Part shown: positions 34,802 to 44,302 of the stretch, in pieces
Layout of the letters: each line of letters starts with the position of its first letter
How positions within the stretch are numbered: the stretch's first letter is position 1
Assembly: GCF_008386235.1 (NCBI RefSeq)
Contig: NZ_CP040671.1
Span: 1,614,001 to 1,678,000 of the forward strand
Length of the DNA: 64,000 bases
Reading direction: 5' to 3'
Source of the DNA: Thermosynechococcus sp. CL-1
GTDB lineage: Bacteria > Cyanobacteriota > Cyanobacteriia > Thermosynechococcales > Thermosynechococcaceae
Program-made: the position numbers and the translations under genes
The notes under the pieces: generated by a model
What the model saw: the letters and a program-made list of their open reading frames with translations, nothing else
Databases searched by the model: none
What the model was told of the DNA's origin: nothing

Positions 34802-36730
34802 CTAGGACGGCTGGGCACTCTGACGAAAGGATACTGGTGTCGCTGTCGCCTTCCAAGTGGGTTCTTTGACAGGTAGGGTAGTATATTGGCGCACCAAGGC
34901 ACGGAACTCATCACCGTCAATGGTTTCCTTCTCAAGGAGCAGCTCCACCAGCTTATCAATGGCCACCCGATGCTCGCGGATCAGTTTGCGGGCAATCTCG
35001 TAGCAGTGCATAACAATCTCGCGCACTTGGTGGTCAATTTGCACGGCCACAGCTTCAGAATATTCAGCGCGCGGCATGAGATCTCGACCCAGAAAGACCT
35101 CGTTGCCCGGCGTTTCAAGGGCTAAGTGTCCCAAATCCGACATGCCGTAACGGGTTACCATTTCCCGCGCCAGATTGGCCACTGCTCGCAAGTCGCTACT
35201 GGCACCCACGGTGACTTCAGCATCGCCAAAGATTTCCACTTCGGCAGCGCGCCCCCCCAATAGAATGGTGATCTCATCGAGGAGCCATGCACGGGTATAG
35301 AGGCCACTATCCACCCGCTCTTCATCAAAGATCTGCTGGGCAAAGCCGCCAACGCCCCCAGACCGGGGAATAATGGTCACTTTATTGAGGGGATCCGCAT
35401 GTTTCAAAAGCGTCATCAGTAGAGCATGACCCACTTCGTGGTAGGCAATCAGCCACTTTTTCTTGCTGTCGAGGAGGGGAGTGAGCGTCATGCCAATCGT
35501 CACGCGATCAATGGCATCGTCAATTTCGGCATTGGTAATGGCAGGTTTGCGACGCCGAGCAGTGAGAATTGCGGCTTCATTGAGGAGGTTGGCAAGTTCG
35601 GCACCCGAAAAGCCGGGAGTACGGCGGGCGATCGCCTCTAGGGACACCTCGGGAGCAATTTTCTTGTCCCGCGCATGGACTTGGAGAATTTGCAGGCGTC
35701 CCTTGTAGCTGGGCAAATCCACGGTAATTTGGCGGTCAAAGCGACCCGGACGCAGTAGGGCAGCATCCAAAACATCGGGGCGGTTCGTTGCCGCAATGAC
35801 AATAATGCCCGTATTCCCCTCAAAGCCATCCATTTCCGTCAGGAGTTGATTGAGGGTTTGCTCGCGCTCATCATTGCCACCGCCAATGCCGGCACCCCGT
35901 TGGCGACCGACGGCATCAATTTCATCAATAAACACCAGACAAGGGGCGTTTTCTTTGGCCTTTCTGAAGAGATCCCGCACACGGGAGGCACCGACGCCCA
36001 CAAACATTTCCACAAATTCAGAACCAGAAATGGAAAAGAAGGGAACCCCGGCTTCACCGGCGATCGCCTTGGCAAGAAGCGTTTTTCCGGTTCCTGGTGG
36101 CCCAACTAGCAGCACCCCCTTGGGAATACGGGCACCAATGGAGGTAAATTTCTCTGAATTCTTGAGAAAGGTCACGACTTCCTGCAGCTCTTCTTTGGCC
36201 TCTTCAATCCCGGCCACATCGCCAAAGGTCACCCCCGTTTGTGCCTCCATTTGAAAGCGGGCGCGGGATTTGCCAAAGTTGAGAATCTGCCCAGGGCCGC
36301 CGGGGGCATTACTTGCCCGCCGCAAAATCATCAGGAATAAAATCAGCAGAAAGAAGCCCAGCATCAAGTTAGAAATGACGCCAACCACTGCCCCATCACT
36401 GCTAGAGGGCACCACCCGCACCGTCGTGTCATAGCGGGTACTCACTTGGCGCAGCAGTTCTACGAGTTCAGGATTGCGATCAAAGAGCCGTACCTCTTGG
36501 GGGGGAGATTGTTCGGGTTGATCTTTACGGCGAAACTTGGCTAGCCCCTGTTCCTGATAGAGTTCGACGGAGCTGACTTCACCCGCCTTGAGGGCATTGA
36601 GGAATTGACTGTAGGAAACGGTGTTGTTATTGCTCGATTGCGCTAAACCAATGTGAGTGGGAGCTAACGAGAGACCCACGACCAAAGCCAGTTGACTCAG
36701 CCGTTGGGAAAGGCGTTGAGCGTATTTCAT
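34802..36730 (-). CDS. ftsH: ATP-dependent zinc metalloprotease FtsH
   Basis: FtsH extracts and degrades membrane proteins; in cyanobacteria FtsH complexes serve photosystem II repair and nutrient responses. The 642-residue protein has a signal-anchor helix at the start, a lumenal part, and a second helix near residue 115-140. The AAA domain follows, with Walker [13 protein letters not shown], Walker [13 protein letters not shown] and [20 protein letters not shown]. The protease domain reads HEVGHA, where most FtsH have HEAGHA; the two His and the Glu are kept. I prefer the ATG at 36730. The isoform cannot be fixed from sequence alone. Confidence 0.95.
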   Translation of the reverse strand: MKYAQRLSQRLSQLALVVGLSLAPTHIGLAQSSNNNTVSYSQFLNALKAGEVSSVELYQEQGLAKFRRKDQPEQSPPQEVRLFDRNPELVELLRQVSTRYDTTVRVVPSSSDGAVVGVISNLMLGFFLLILFLMILRRASNAPGGPGQILNFGKSRARFQMEAQTGVTFGDVAGIEEAKEELQEVVTFLKNSEKFTSIGARIPKGVLLVGPPGTGKTLLAKAIAGEAGVPFFSISGSEFVEMFVGVGASRVRDLFRKAKENAPCLVFIDEIDAVGRQRGAGIGGGNDEREQTLNQLLTEMDGFEGNTGIIVIAATNRPDVLDAALLRPGRFDRQITVDLPSYKGRLQILQVHARDKKIAPEVSLEAIARRTPGFSGAELANLLNEAAILTARRRKPAITNAEIDDAIDRVTIGMTLTPLLDSKKKWLIAYHEVGHALLMTLLKHADPLNKVTIIPRSGGVGGFAQQIFDEERVDSGLYTRAWLLDEITILLGGRAAEVEIFGDAEVTVGASSDLRAVANLAREMVTRYGMSDLGHLALETPGNEVFLGRDLMPRAEYSEAVAVQIDHQVREIVMHCYEIARKLIREHRVAIDKLVELLLEKETIDGDEFRALVRQYTTLPVKEPTWKATATPVSFRQSAQPS

Positions 36731-36866
36731 CGGCACCCGTTTCCGAAATTCAGTTCTAATTTCCAGTTTAACAGCGATTTTTTAGTTCCCTAGCGCCTTG
36801 GGTCAGCCACAGCCAAGAATCACCGCCCTAAATATAAAATAGGACAGCATTCTCTTTAGAACGCCC

Positions 36867-38666
36867 ATGGGACTGATTGTACAAAAGTATGGCGGCACGT
36901 CCGTCGGTAGTGTCGAGCGCATTCAAGCGGTAGCCCGCAGGGTCAAGGCAACTGTGGCAGCGGGACATCAGGTAGTGGTGGTGGTCTCGGCCATGGGCAA
37001 AACTACGGATAGCTTGGTGCAACTGGCCTATGCCATTAGCGATCGCCCCAGTCAGCGGGAAATGGATATGCTGCTTTCCACGGGGGAGCAGGTCTCGATC
37101 GCCCTATTGACGATGGCGCTCCATGCCTTGGGGGAACCCGCCATCTCCCTCACCGGTGCCCAAGTGGGCATTGTCACCGAACCGGCCCACACCCGTGCCC
37201 GCATTCTCCACATTGAGACCCAGCGCCTCGAACGGCACCTCAAAGAAGGACAAGTGGTGGTTGTGGCCGGCTTTCAGGGAATTACTGCTGCTGCGGATTT
37301 TGAAGTCACCACCCTTGGGCGGGGTGGCTCGGATACCTCGGCTGTGGCCTTGGCGGCGGCGCTGCGGGCGGATTGCTGCGAAATTTACACCGATGTCCCC
37401 GGCATTTTGACCACGGATCCGCGACTGGTGCCCAATGCCCAACTCATGAGCGAGATTACCTGCGATGAAATGCTGGAGTTGGCGAGCCTAGGGGCAAAGG
37501 TCTTGCACCCCCGCGCCGTGGAGATTGCCCGCAACTATGGCGTGGATTTGGTGGTGCGCTCCAGTTGGACGGATGATCCCGGTACCCGTGTCATTGCACC
37601 ATCGCGGCCGCCGCGTCCCGTGGAAAATCTTGAACTGGGCAAACCTGTGGATGGTGTGGCGCTGGATACGGATCAGGCGAAGGTGGCACTACTGCGGGTG
37701 GCCGATCGCCCCGGCGTTGCGGCACAGCTTTTTGGCGAACTGGCACGGCAAAACCTTGATGTGGATTTGATTATCCAATCCATTCACGAAGGGCAAACGA
37801 ACGATATTGCCTTCACCGTGCAAAAGCGCGTTCTTAAACAAGCCGAGGCTGTTGCTGTGGCCTTTTATCCCCGCTTGAATCCACGGGTTGAAGAGACGGA
37901 TGTGCTCGTGGATGCCGACATTGCCAAGGTGAGTATCACCGGTGCAGGGATGATTGGCCGACCGGGAGTAGCCGCTCAGATGTTTTCGGCCTTGGCGGCA
38001 GCGGGCATTAACCTACAAATGATTTCCACCTCTGAAGTGAATGTCAGTTGTACAGTGGCCGCAGCGGATGCAGGTCGAGCGATCGCTGTTCTCTCCCAAA
38101 CCTTTGATGTGGAAGCCGCCACCACTGTCCCCCAGGAAACCCCCGATGCCCCACCGGTGCGGGGCGTTGCCCTTGATCCCAAGCAGGCGCGGATTGCGAT
38201 TCGCGATGTGCCCGATCGCCCCGGTATGGCGGCGGCAATTTTCCAGACCCTTGCGGATGCCGCCATTAGCGTGGATATGATTATCCAATCTCAGCGATCG
38301 CGCTCCCTAGGGGGGGTGATCACCCGCGATATTGCCTTTACGGTGGCCTCTGCCGATGCCGAGCGAGCCACGGAACTGCTCAGGGGGGTTCAGAGCCAAT
38401 TGGGCTACGGCGACATCCTCATAGATACAGCGATCGCCAAAGTCAGTATTGTCGGTGTGGGGATGATCCACCGGCCGGGGATTGCTGCGCAAATGTTTGC
38501 GGCCCTCGCCCGTGAGAACATCAACATTCAAATGATTGCCACCTCGGAAATTCGCGTGAGTTGTGTGGTGGCAGAATCCGAGGGGGTGCGGGCGCTGCGG
38601 GCGGTGCATACGGCCTTTGGTTTAGATGGTGAGGCTCCCGTCGTCATTCCCGATGTCGGTAAATAG
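36867..38666 (+). CDS. lysC: Aspartate kinase with four ACT domains
   Basis: This enzyme phosphorylates aspartate, the first step to lysine, threonine and methionine. The kinase core begins [17 protein letters not shown] and includes [18 protein letters not shown] and [15 protein letters not shown]. The 599-residue length comes from two ACT pairs in the C-terminal half. Similar segments recur: [20 protein letters not shown] and [20 protein letters not shown], each followed by a [19 protein letters not shown]-like partner. This four-ACT form is usual in cyanobacteria and mediates feedback by lysine and threonine. The next gene starts inside its last codons. Confidence 0.95.
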   Translation: MGLIVQKYGGTSVGSVERIQAVARRVKATVAAGHQVVVVVSAMGKTTDSLVQLAYAISDRPSQREMDMLLSTGEQVSIALLTMALHALGEPAISLTGAQVGIVTEPAHTRARILHIETQRLERHLKEGQVVVVAGFQGITAAADFEVTTLGRGGSDTSAVALAAALRADCCEIYTDVPGILTTDPRLVPNAQLMSEITCDEMLELASLGAKVLHPRAVEIARNYGVDLVVRSSWTDDPGTRVIAPSRPPRPVENLELGKPVDGVALDTDQAKVALLRVADRPGVAAQLFGELARQNLDVDLIIQSIHEGQTNDIAFTVQKRVLKQAEAVAVAFYPRLNPRVEETDVLVDADIAKVSITGAGMIGRPGVAAQMFSALAAAGINLQMISTSEVNVSCTVAAADAGRAIAVLSQTFDVEAATTVPQETPDAPPVRGVALDPKQARIAIRDVPDRPGMAAAIFQTLADAAISVDMIIQSQRSRSLGGVITRDIAFTVASADAERATELLRGVQSQLGYGDILIDTAIAKVSIVGVGMIHRPGIAAQMFAALARENINIQMIATSEIRVSCVVAESEGVRALRAVHTAFGLDGEAPVVIPDVGK

Positions 38667-39567
38667 ACCGCCCCATTGGCAAATTGCCCTTGTCCTCGGC
38701 GTGGGCGTGTTGGCGGTTTCTACAGCTGCTGTGCTGGTGCGCTGGGGGGTTGCTGGTTTAGCCACCGATTCCCTAGGCATGACCGTGGGGTTGAGCATTT
38801 TCTTGGCCAGTGGTCGCCTGAGTTTGGCTGCTCTCTTTTTGATCCCGCAATTTTACACGTGGCCGTGGCTAGACCTGACTCGCCAAAATCTGCGTTGGGC
38901 ACTGGCGGCCGGGGTTGCCCTTGCGGCGCACTTTAGTCTCTGGTTTACGTCACTGAACTACACCTCGGTGGCAGCCTCAACCACATTGGTGACCACAACG
39001 CCCATCTGGTCGGCGCTCGTCGGGTACCTTTGGCAGCGACAAACCCTTCAACCCCGTGCTTGGGTGGGCATGGCGATCGCCCTTGGTGGCAGTGCCCTAA
39101 TTGGGACGGCAGAACCGACCAGTGCTGTCGCAAGGAACCCCCTACTCGGAAATGCGCTGGCGATCGCGGCGGCGTGGGCGGTCAGTGCCTACTTTATTTG
39201 TGGTCAAGCGGCTCAAAAGGCGGGTCTGGCGATTCACCACTACGCCCTTGTTGCCTATGCCACTGCTGCTGTGGTGCTCCTCCCCTTGCCGCCACTGCTG
39301 GGTCTGACTTACGGAGGTTGGCCGCTGAAGCTCTATGGTGCGATTCTCCTGCTGGCTTTGATCCCCCAGTTGGTGGGGCACACCAGTCTCAATTGGGGGG
39401 TGCGTTGGCTCTCCCCCACATGGGTAACTCTTCTGGTGTTGGCAGAACCGATTGCTGCGAGTCTCTTTGCCCTGCTGCTCTTTGGTGAGGTGCCGACAAC
39501 GGCAGTGATGACGGGGGGCAGTCTGGTGCTGGTGGGTTTAAGTGTAGCACTGTGGCCTCGTCCCTAG
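38653..39567 (+). CDS. EamA/DMT-family transporter
   Basis: A 304-residue inner-membrane transporter with ten predicted helices in two EamA repeats (residues about 10-145 and 160-300). The typical [19 protein letters not shown] and GLVLVGLSV-like ends are present. The ATG at 38653 overlaps lysC by 14 bases, so it is translationally coupled to aspartate kinase. Export of an amino acid or related metabolite is a plausible but unproven role. Confidence 0.86.
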   Translation: MSVNRPPHWQIALVLGVGVLAVSTAAVLVRWGVAGLATDSLGMTVGLSIFLASGRLSLAALFLIPQFYTWPWLDLTRQNLRWALAAGVALAAHFSLWFTSLNYTSVAASTTLVTTTPIWSALVGYLWQRQTLQPRAWVGMAIALGGSALIGTAEPTSAVARNPLLGNALAIAAAWAVSAYFICGQAAQKAGLAIHHYALVAYATAAVVLLPLPPLLGLTYGGWPLKLYGAILLLALIPQLVGHTSLNWGVRWLSPTWVTLLVLAEPIAASLFALLLFGEVPTTAVMTGGSLVLVGLSVALWPRP

Positions 39568-39917
39568 GGGGGTTTCGGCGATCGCCGCCGCTGTTTGAGG
39601 GTATCCAAAGCATCCCCCAAGGCGGTAATGAGTCCCTCACGGGTACGGGCATGATTTTGCCGTTCCTCCTCTAGGGCACGCCGTAGCCGTTCATTGTCCA
39701 AGAGGGCTTCAATCAGTTGTGCCTGAAGTTCGGCAACAGAGGTTTCACTGCGCACGCGGGCCTCAATCCGTGCCCGTTCATCCGCCCATTCCGGGGCTTC
39801 GGGATCTACAGGCGGTTGGGGCGGTTCAGGAACCAGTGACGGCAGTTCATTTGCTCGCGCCTGCGCCCGTTGCAGTTGCTCTTGCAGACGTTGAAGCTGT
39901 TCCTGAAAATCTGCCAC
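39564..39917 (-). CDS. Small coiled-coil protein of unknown function
   Basis: A 117-residue hydrophilic protein. Residues 1-25 and 45-110 are predicted coiled coil (FQEQLQRLQEQLQRAQARAN and AELQAQLIEALLDNERLRRA), split by a proline-rich hinge (VPEPPQPPVDPEAPEW). The C-terminus is basic. No domain is recognised. It converges on the EamA transporter, overlapping its stop by four bases, and is divergent from prmC. Codon use looks like that of the neighbours, so it is probably a real gene. Confidence 0.65.
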   Translation of the reverse strand: MADFQEQLQRLQEQLQRAQARANELPSLVPEPPQPPVDPEAPEWADERARIEARVRSETSVAELQAQLIEALLDNERLRRALEEERQNHARTREGLITALGDALDTLKQRRRSPKPP

Positions 39918-39995
39918 AGTGGATAAGGCACAGTTAGAAATTCTAGGGCTATTTTGATACGAGTATCCTCAGAAAACAAGGGTCAAGATATATTC

Positions 39996-40871
39996 GTGAG
40001 TAGCGAGGCACTCCAAGCATGGTGGCACTGGGCACAGGCGATCATTCCAGCCCCTGAGCGCGAGAGTGGCCTACGGGAGTTAAAACAATTTCTCAGTGCC
40101 TTCACACAGTTGAGTCCCCTTGACATCACCCTGCGCCGATTTCCGCCCGAGATTCCTCTAAAACTGCCCCTTGCAGAACTCCAAGAGCGTTGGCAACGCC
40201 GCTGGCAGGAGCGGGTTCCCCTGCAATATCTCATTGGTACGGTTCACTGGCACGATCTGGAATTAGTTGTCACCCCCAGTGTGTTGATTCCTCGGCCAGA
40301 AACAGAGGAACTCCTAGAAGTGGTGGCAGTAACGGTACCCCCTTGGCAACAACAGGGGCATTGGCTGGATTTGGGCACAGGGAGTGGGGCGATCGCTATT
40401 GGGTTGGCGCGGTTATTTGCGGCGGCGCTGGTGCATGCTGTAGATTGTAGCCCTGAGGCCCTAGAGGTCGCGCAAGTCAATATTCAAAAGTACGCTTTGG
40501 GCGATCGCGTGCGCTGCTATGTTGGCAGTTGGTTTGCCCCCCTTACCCATCTGCAAGGGCAGGTGCAGGGCATCGTCAGTAATCCTCCCTATATTCCCAC
40601 CAGCCTAGTGGCCACTCTCCAACCTGAGGTGCAGTACCATGAACCCCCCCTTGCCCTCGATGGTGGTGCGGATGGCTTGCAGGCGATTCGTCAGATTGTT
40701 GAGACGGCGCCAGAGTATCTTCAGCCCCAAGGCTGGCTCTTTATCGAATTGATGGCAACCCAAGGGGAAGCTGTGGCGGCGCTAGCAATGGCCACCCAAG
40801 CCTATGAACGAGTGGAAATTCTTCGGGATCTCAGTGGCCACGATCGCTTTTTGCTCGCTCAAGCAGTTTAG
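39996..40871 (+). CDS. prmC: Peptide chain release factor N5-glutamine methyltransferase
   Basis: PrmC methylates the GGQ glutamine of release factors. The N-terminal helical domain is followed by a Rossmann methyltransferase with HWLDLGTGSGAIAIGLARL (SAM site) and the catalytic GIVSNPPYIPT. The RPETEELLE motif precedes the SAM site as usual. I take the GTG at 39996, giving 291 residues; upstream in-frame starts as far as 39954 remain possible, none with a clear ribosome-binding site. Confidence 0.93.
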   Translation: MSSEALQAWWHWAQAIIPAPERESGLRELKQFLSAFTQLSPLDITLRRFPPEIPLKLPLAELQERWQRRWQERVPLQYLIGTVHWHDLELVVTPSVLIPRPETEELLEVVAVTVPPWQQQGHWLDLGTGSGAIAIGLARLFAAALVHAVDCSPEALEVAQVNIQKYALGDRVRCYVGSWFAPLTHLQGQVQGIVSNPPYIPTSLVATLQPEVQYHEPPLALDGGADGLQAIRQIVETAPEYLQPQGWLFIELMATQGEAVAALAMATQAYERVEILRDLSGHDRFLLAQAV

Positions 40872-41131
40872 CCGCGATCCCAGCGCCAGAGGGCAACCAT
40901 CAGGGCAACCACTCCGATTTGTAATGCCAGATTCCACACCAAATCGTTACCAGCAGTGCCCGCCAATCCCTTGAGGCCAAGGATAAAGGCACCCATGAGG
41001 CCGGAAGCGGCAAAAACGGCATAGAAAACGCGCCGTAGTCCCCGATAGGGAGCGGCTGCCTCGGCTCGCAGGCGATCGCGCAGGGTTGATTGAGTCACTT
41101 CAGCCGGTTGCTGCGGTTTGTGAGTAGCCAT
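40868..41131 (-). CDS. DUF3493-like (LPA1-type) small membrane protein
   Basis: An 87-residue protein with a charged N-terminal part (LRDRLRAEAAAPYRGLRRVF) and two hydrophobic helices (YAVFAASGLMGAFILGLKGL and LALQIGVVALMVALW). This matches the small cyanobacterial DUF3493 family. The same domain occurs in the plant photosystem II assembly factor LPA1. A role in thylakoid biogenesis is an inference. It overlaps the stop of the convergent prmC by four bases. Confidence 0.72.
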   Translation of the reverse strand: MATHKPQQPAEVTQSTLRDRLRAEAAAPYRGLRRVFYAVFAASGLMGAFILGLKGLAGTAGNDLVWNLALQIGVVALMVALWRWDRG

Positions 41132-41238
41132 TTTGATTTTCCCATCACCTGAAAATATCCTACGTCCCTACAATGGGGAACGGTGTGCATCAATAACGGT
41201 CTAAGGCCGTAGGCCAAAAGAGATGTGAGGAGTTTGAT

Positions 41239-41817
41239 ATGCATTGGCAGCGAATCAGTGTAGCACTGGCGATCGCCTTGGGTAGCACGGTTGCAATTCC
41301 CCAACTCAGTCAACCCTCCCAAAATACTGGTGCAGGGACACTCCGCTGGAGCGATGCTTCCTTTCCTGTGGAAAATTTCCAAGGCTATACCTCTCCCTTT
41401 GGCTACCGGCGATCGCCCACGGGGGAACCCACGACCGAATTTCACAATGGCCTTGATTTTGCCGCTCCTCAAGGGAGCTATATCCGTAATTGGTGGGTTG
41501 GGCAGGTGATTGAAGTTTCCGATCACACCGCCTGTGGCACACTGGTACGAATTCAATCGGGGGCTTGGGAACACGTTTACTGCCACATGATGGGGCGGGT
41601 TGAGCAGACCCCCCAAGGCCGAGCCATGGTCGATCGCGCCGGTGGCCTTTTCATCCTAGAGGGGCAGCGGGTACCCACGGGGGCACGTATTGGTCGCGTG
41701 GGCATGACAGGCCGCACCACCGGACCTCACCTTCACTGGACGCTCCGCCACCGAGGGCAATTGGTCAACCCTGCCGTGGTTCTACAGGCCATGTATGGTA
41801 GCCAAGCCCAACGATAA
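41239..41817 (+). CDS. Exported M23-family metallopeptidase
   Basis: A 192-residue protein with a cleavable-looking signal peptide (residues 1-22). The LytM/M23 zinc-peptidase domain follows, with the first ligands in TEFHNGLDFAAPQGS and the HLHWTLRH motif near the end. An extra His sits in EHVYCHMMGRVE. The metal site appears complete, so peptidoglycan cleavage is likely rather than a degenerate activator role. It stands alone upstream of tRNA-Asp. Confidence 0.9.
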   Translation: MHWQRISVALAIALGSTVAIPQLSQPSQNTGAGTLRWSDASFPVENFQGYTSPFGYRRSPTGEPTTEFHNGLDFAAPQGSYIRNWWVGQVIEVSDHTACGTLVRIQSGAWEHVYCHMMGRVEQTPQGRAMVDRAGGLFILEGQRVPTGARIGRVGMTGRTTGPHLHWTLRHRGQLVNPAVVLQAMYGSQAQR

Positions 41818-41836
41818 CTTTCTGATTAAAAACTAA

Positions 41837-41910
41837 CGGGACTGACGGGGCTCGAACCCGCAACTTCCGCCGTGACAGGGCGGTGCTCTAACCGATTGAA
41901 CTACAGTCCC
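41837..41910 (-). tRNA. tRNA-Asp (GTC)
   Basis: A 74-base cloverleaf on the minus strand. The acceptor stem GGGACTG pairs with CAGTCCC, and G is the discriminator. The anticodon loop CTGTCAC gives GTC, and the T arm contains GGTTCGAGCC. CCA is not encoded. Confidence 0.97.
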
Positions 41911-41973
41911 AATTTTTGAGCGATTTTTAGACTATCAGGAAAATCATAGCCTTGTCAACTGGTTAAATTTGCC

Positions 41974-42474
41974 TTGCAGGGCGATCGCCTGCGGGGCATC
42001 AATCAACTGCGTAGCCTTGACCCCAACGATGCCTTTCGGCTCATTCAACCCCTCAGCCAAGATGAAAATTCCCGTGTCCGCTACGCTGCGGTGAGTCAAA
42101 TTGCCAGCCTTAGGCACGTCAACCTTGATCAAGCCCATGACCTGTTGCGCGATCGCCTGCTCCATGACAGCGAAACGGATCACCACCTTGCGGATGCTCG
42201 CCAGGAAATTCTCACCGCCTTTTGTGCCCTTGCAGGCTTAGACCCAGAGATTCTGCATCAGGTGTGGCAAGCACCAACGGTTGAGGCTGCCCTCAAATTT
42301 TTAGCAACAATGGCTCCCCAAGCCTTACCTGAGATTCTCAGCCACATTGCCAACCGCATTAATGAGCGCGCCATTTCATTACAGGTGGGATGTGCCTTGT
42401 TTGGGCGCGATCGCCAAATTGTCGCCATCAGCGAGGCAGGAAACCTAATTTTGACAAGGATTAGGCTATACTAA
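41974..42474 (+). CDS. HEAT-repeat protein, probably N-terminally truncated
   Basis: The N-terminal half (DRLRGINQLRSLDPNDAF, NSRVRYAAVSQIASL) matches the HEAT repeats of NblB/phycobilin-lyase-like cyanobacterial proteins. Relatives have an additional N-terminal repeat. Here an in-frame TAG lies at 41948, and the only start candidates are TTG codons near 41971, right before the repeat core. Truncation is therefore likely. The C-terminal half (ILTAFCALAGLDPEILHQVW) is helical and unfamiliar. A link to phycobilisome turnover is only suggested by family. It ends where the KGK gene begins. Confidence 0.55.
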   Translation: MQGDRLRGINQLRSLDPNDAFRLIQPLSQDENSRVRYAAVSQIASLRHVNLDQAHDLLRDRLLHDSETDHHLADARQEILTAFCALAGLDPEILHQVWQAPTVEAALKFLATMAPQALPEILSHIANRINERAISLQVGCALFGRDRQIVAISEAGNLILTRIRLY

Positions 42475-42828
42475 GTGAAAGACTCAATAAAATCTGTACC
42501 AGCACTTATGAATACAAACTGCCATGTTCTTGATCGCGAAGAGGTCATTCGTTTTATCCCGAATGAAGATGATAACTCAAGGATTATTTACAAACAGCGT
42601 AATACTGATATTACTTATCCAGAAGAATTTCTAAATCTTATTTTTAATGATGCTAGATTGATTCCACCATTAGTTAGAGGTTGCTCAGCAAGAGTTATGA
42701 TGCTCGATAAGACGGGTTGGCATAAGGGTAGAGTACGATTAGAAATTGTATTCTATCCCGATGAGGAAAACCCCAATATCAATGTTAGTGATGAACTGAA
42801 CATTAACGAATATCTATCTCAGAGTTAG
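42475..42828 (+). CDS. KGK-domain family protein
   Basis: A 117-residue acidic soluble protein that resembles the cyanobacterial KGK family. The W-HKGRVRLEIVFYPDE segment near the end corresponds to the W-x-KGK core, with KGR in place of KGK. The function of the family is unknown. It starts with GTG directly after the HEAT-protein stop; an ATG at 42508 is an alternative. The base composition is more AT-rich than the neighbours', hinting at later acquisition. Confidence 0.65.
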   Translation: MKDSIKSVPALMNTNCHVLDREEVIRFIPNEDDNSRIIYKQRNTDITYPEEFLNLIFNDARLIPPLVRGCSARVMMLDKTGWHKGRVRLEIVFYPDEENPNINVSDELNINEYLSQS

Positions 42829-42861
42829 GGTTGACTCATAGAAGCTAAGGAAAGTGGTCTA

Positions 42862-43569
42862 CTAAGGATTGGAGTTTCTAAAAACGGTAAAAGATTGATA
42901 GCCAGTATCAATTAAGATATGCTCAAATAGTTCCTCTGCAATCAATTCATCAATGACCTGCTTAACGGGTGAGTTATTATTCCCTGCGGCATCATACCAG
43001 CCATAGTAGTCGTGTAAAATAAAGTATCCCCCCGGTCGTAAATACCACGGTACATAATTGAAGACATCCGCTTTGCACCCTTCATAACTGTGATCACCAT
43101 CAATGAAAATGAGATCAACTAAACCGTCAATCGTGACTTCATCTGAGCGGGTATTAATAAATTCAACATAGTTTTCAAGATTTGCTTCAAGAATTAATTC
43201 CTCAGCTTCCTTGGTTGGAAATGGATCAATTGAAAGCAGTTGTCGTTTTTTCGGCGCTTCAAATTCGTTGTAATTGATGTCAGGTCGCTGCTTATGTTGT
43301 TGTGGTTCTTGCCAGCCAATATCAATGAATCGTAGGGCACTTGCTAGACAGAGAGTTGAAAATCCCTTAAAGCGGCCAATTTCAATGATGCGAGTAGCAC
43401 GAATACTCACCGCCAGAGAAAAAAGTGTCATCCCCAACCCCAGTTCTGAGCCACCAGCAACAAGTGCCTTCCGCATCAAGCCAAAAAAATCCCCAAAATA
43501 GCTTTCCATCTTTTGCTGGTTATGGGCTAGGGGTTCTGTTGTCATTAGGTACTCTGGACTAAAACTCAT
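42862..43569 (-). CDS. Class I SAM-dependent methyltransferase (Methyltransf_24 type)
   Basis: A 235-residue Rossmann methyltransferase. The SAM loop is the modified TRIIEIGRFKGFSTLCLASA, and motif IV-like LIFIDGDHSYEGCKADV is typical of the CmcI/TylF-like group. The C-terminus has GGYFILHDYYGW. The substrate is unknown, possibly a sugar or small metabolite. AT-rich codon use resembles the KGK gene rather than the core genes. It converges on the KGK gene. Confidence 0.82.
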   Translation of the reverse strand: MSFSPEYLMTTEPLAHNQQKMESYFGDFFGLMRKALVAGGSELGLGMTLFSLAVSIRATRIIEIGRFKGFSTLCLASALRFIDIGWQEPQQHKQRPDINYNEFEAPKKRQLLSIDPFPTKEAEELILEANLENYVEFINTRSDEVTIDGLVDLIFIDGDHSYEGCKADVFNYVPWYLRPGGYFILHDYYGWYDAAGNNNSPVKQVIDELIAEELFEHILIDTGYQSFTVFRNSNP

Positions 43570-43639
43570 GGGAGTATTTCTGGCAGCGACTTCTTGTGGC
43601 TCTACCTTATCCTAGCTGAGGTTACAATATAGGATGCTG

Positions 43640-43726
43640 GGAGAGATGGCAGAGTGGTCGAATGCGCTCGACTTGAAATCGAGTGTGGCAGTGATGTCAC
43701 CGAGGGTTCGAATCCCTCTCTCTCCG
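43640..43726 (+). tRNA. tRNA-Ser (TGA)
   Basis: An 87-base class II tRNA. The acceptor stem GGAGAGA pairs with TCTCTCC, with G as discriminator. The anticodon loop CTTGAAA gives TGA. The long variable arm and the T arm GGTTCGAATCC are present. CCA is not encoded. Confidence 0.97.
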
Positions 43727-43794
43727 TTCAATCAACAAAAAGGCAGCCAGAACCTCTCCAGCCGCCTGACCCAATGATGACTTTTTAGAGTCAC

Positions 43795-44232
43795 CTATAA
43801 GCCGAGATCCGCCAAAATGTCGGTGGCGTGGGTATCGGTTTTGACGCTGGTATAGACATGGGTAATGATGCCATTGCCGTCAATGACATAGGTAACTCGC
43901 TTGGCGTAGCCGCCGCCGTCCACATCGTAGGCTTTAATAATGGATTTATCCACATCTGCCAAGAGGGGGAAGGGGAGATTGAATTTCTCGGTAAACTTTT
44001 GGTGTGAGGTTTCGTCGTCGGTACTCACCCCCAAAACGACAATATCTTTGCCCTGATAGGCAGCATAGTTGTCACGGAAGCTACAGGCCTCTTTGGTGCA
44101 GCCGGGGGTGTCATCCTTAGGGTAGAAGTAGAGCACCACAGTTTTGCCCGCAAAGTCGCTGAGGGACACCGTATTGCCGTGGGTGTCCTTGGCAGTAAAG
44201 GCGGGGGCGGGTGTACCAACGGCTAAAGCCAT
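43795..44232 (-). CDS. Thioredoxin-dependent peroxiredoxin, PrxQ/BCP type
   Basis: A 145-residue cytosolic peroxidase reducing H2O2 and organic peroxides. The peroxidatic Cys lies in YPKDDTPGCTKEACSFRD, and a second Cys five residues on is the resolving Cys of PrxQ. The ATG at 44232 has a perfect AGGAGG upstream; the longer frame is a shadow of the neighbouring permease. It differs from the exported PrxQ-like gene at 46,541. Confidence 0.93.
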   Translation of the reverse strand: MALAVGTPAPAFTAKDTHGNTVSLSDFAGKTVVLYFYPKDDTPGCTKEACSFRDNYAAYQGKDIVVLGVSTDDETSHQKFTEKFNLPFPLLADVDKSIIKAYDVDGGGYAKRVTYVIDGNGIITHVYTSVKTDTHATDILADLGL

Positions 44233-44302
44233 GGGGGATAACCTCCTAATGTTAAGTTTTATTACTTGCTTGTTCTTTATTTTATCGGCAGGTGCCAAAA
44301 AA

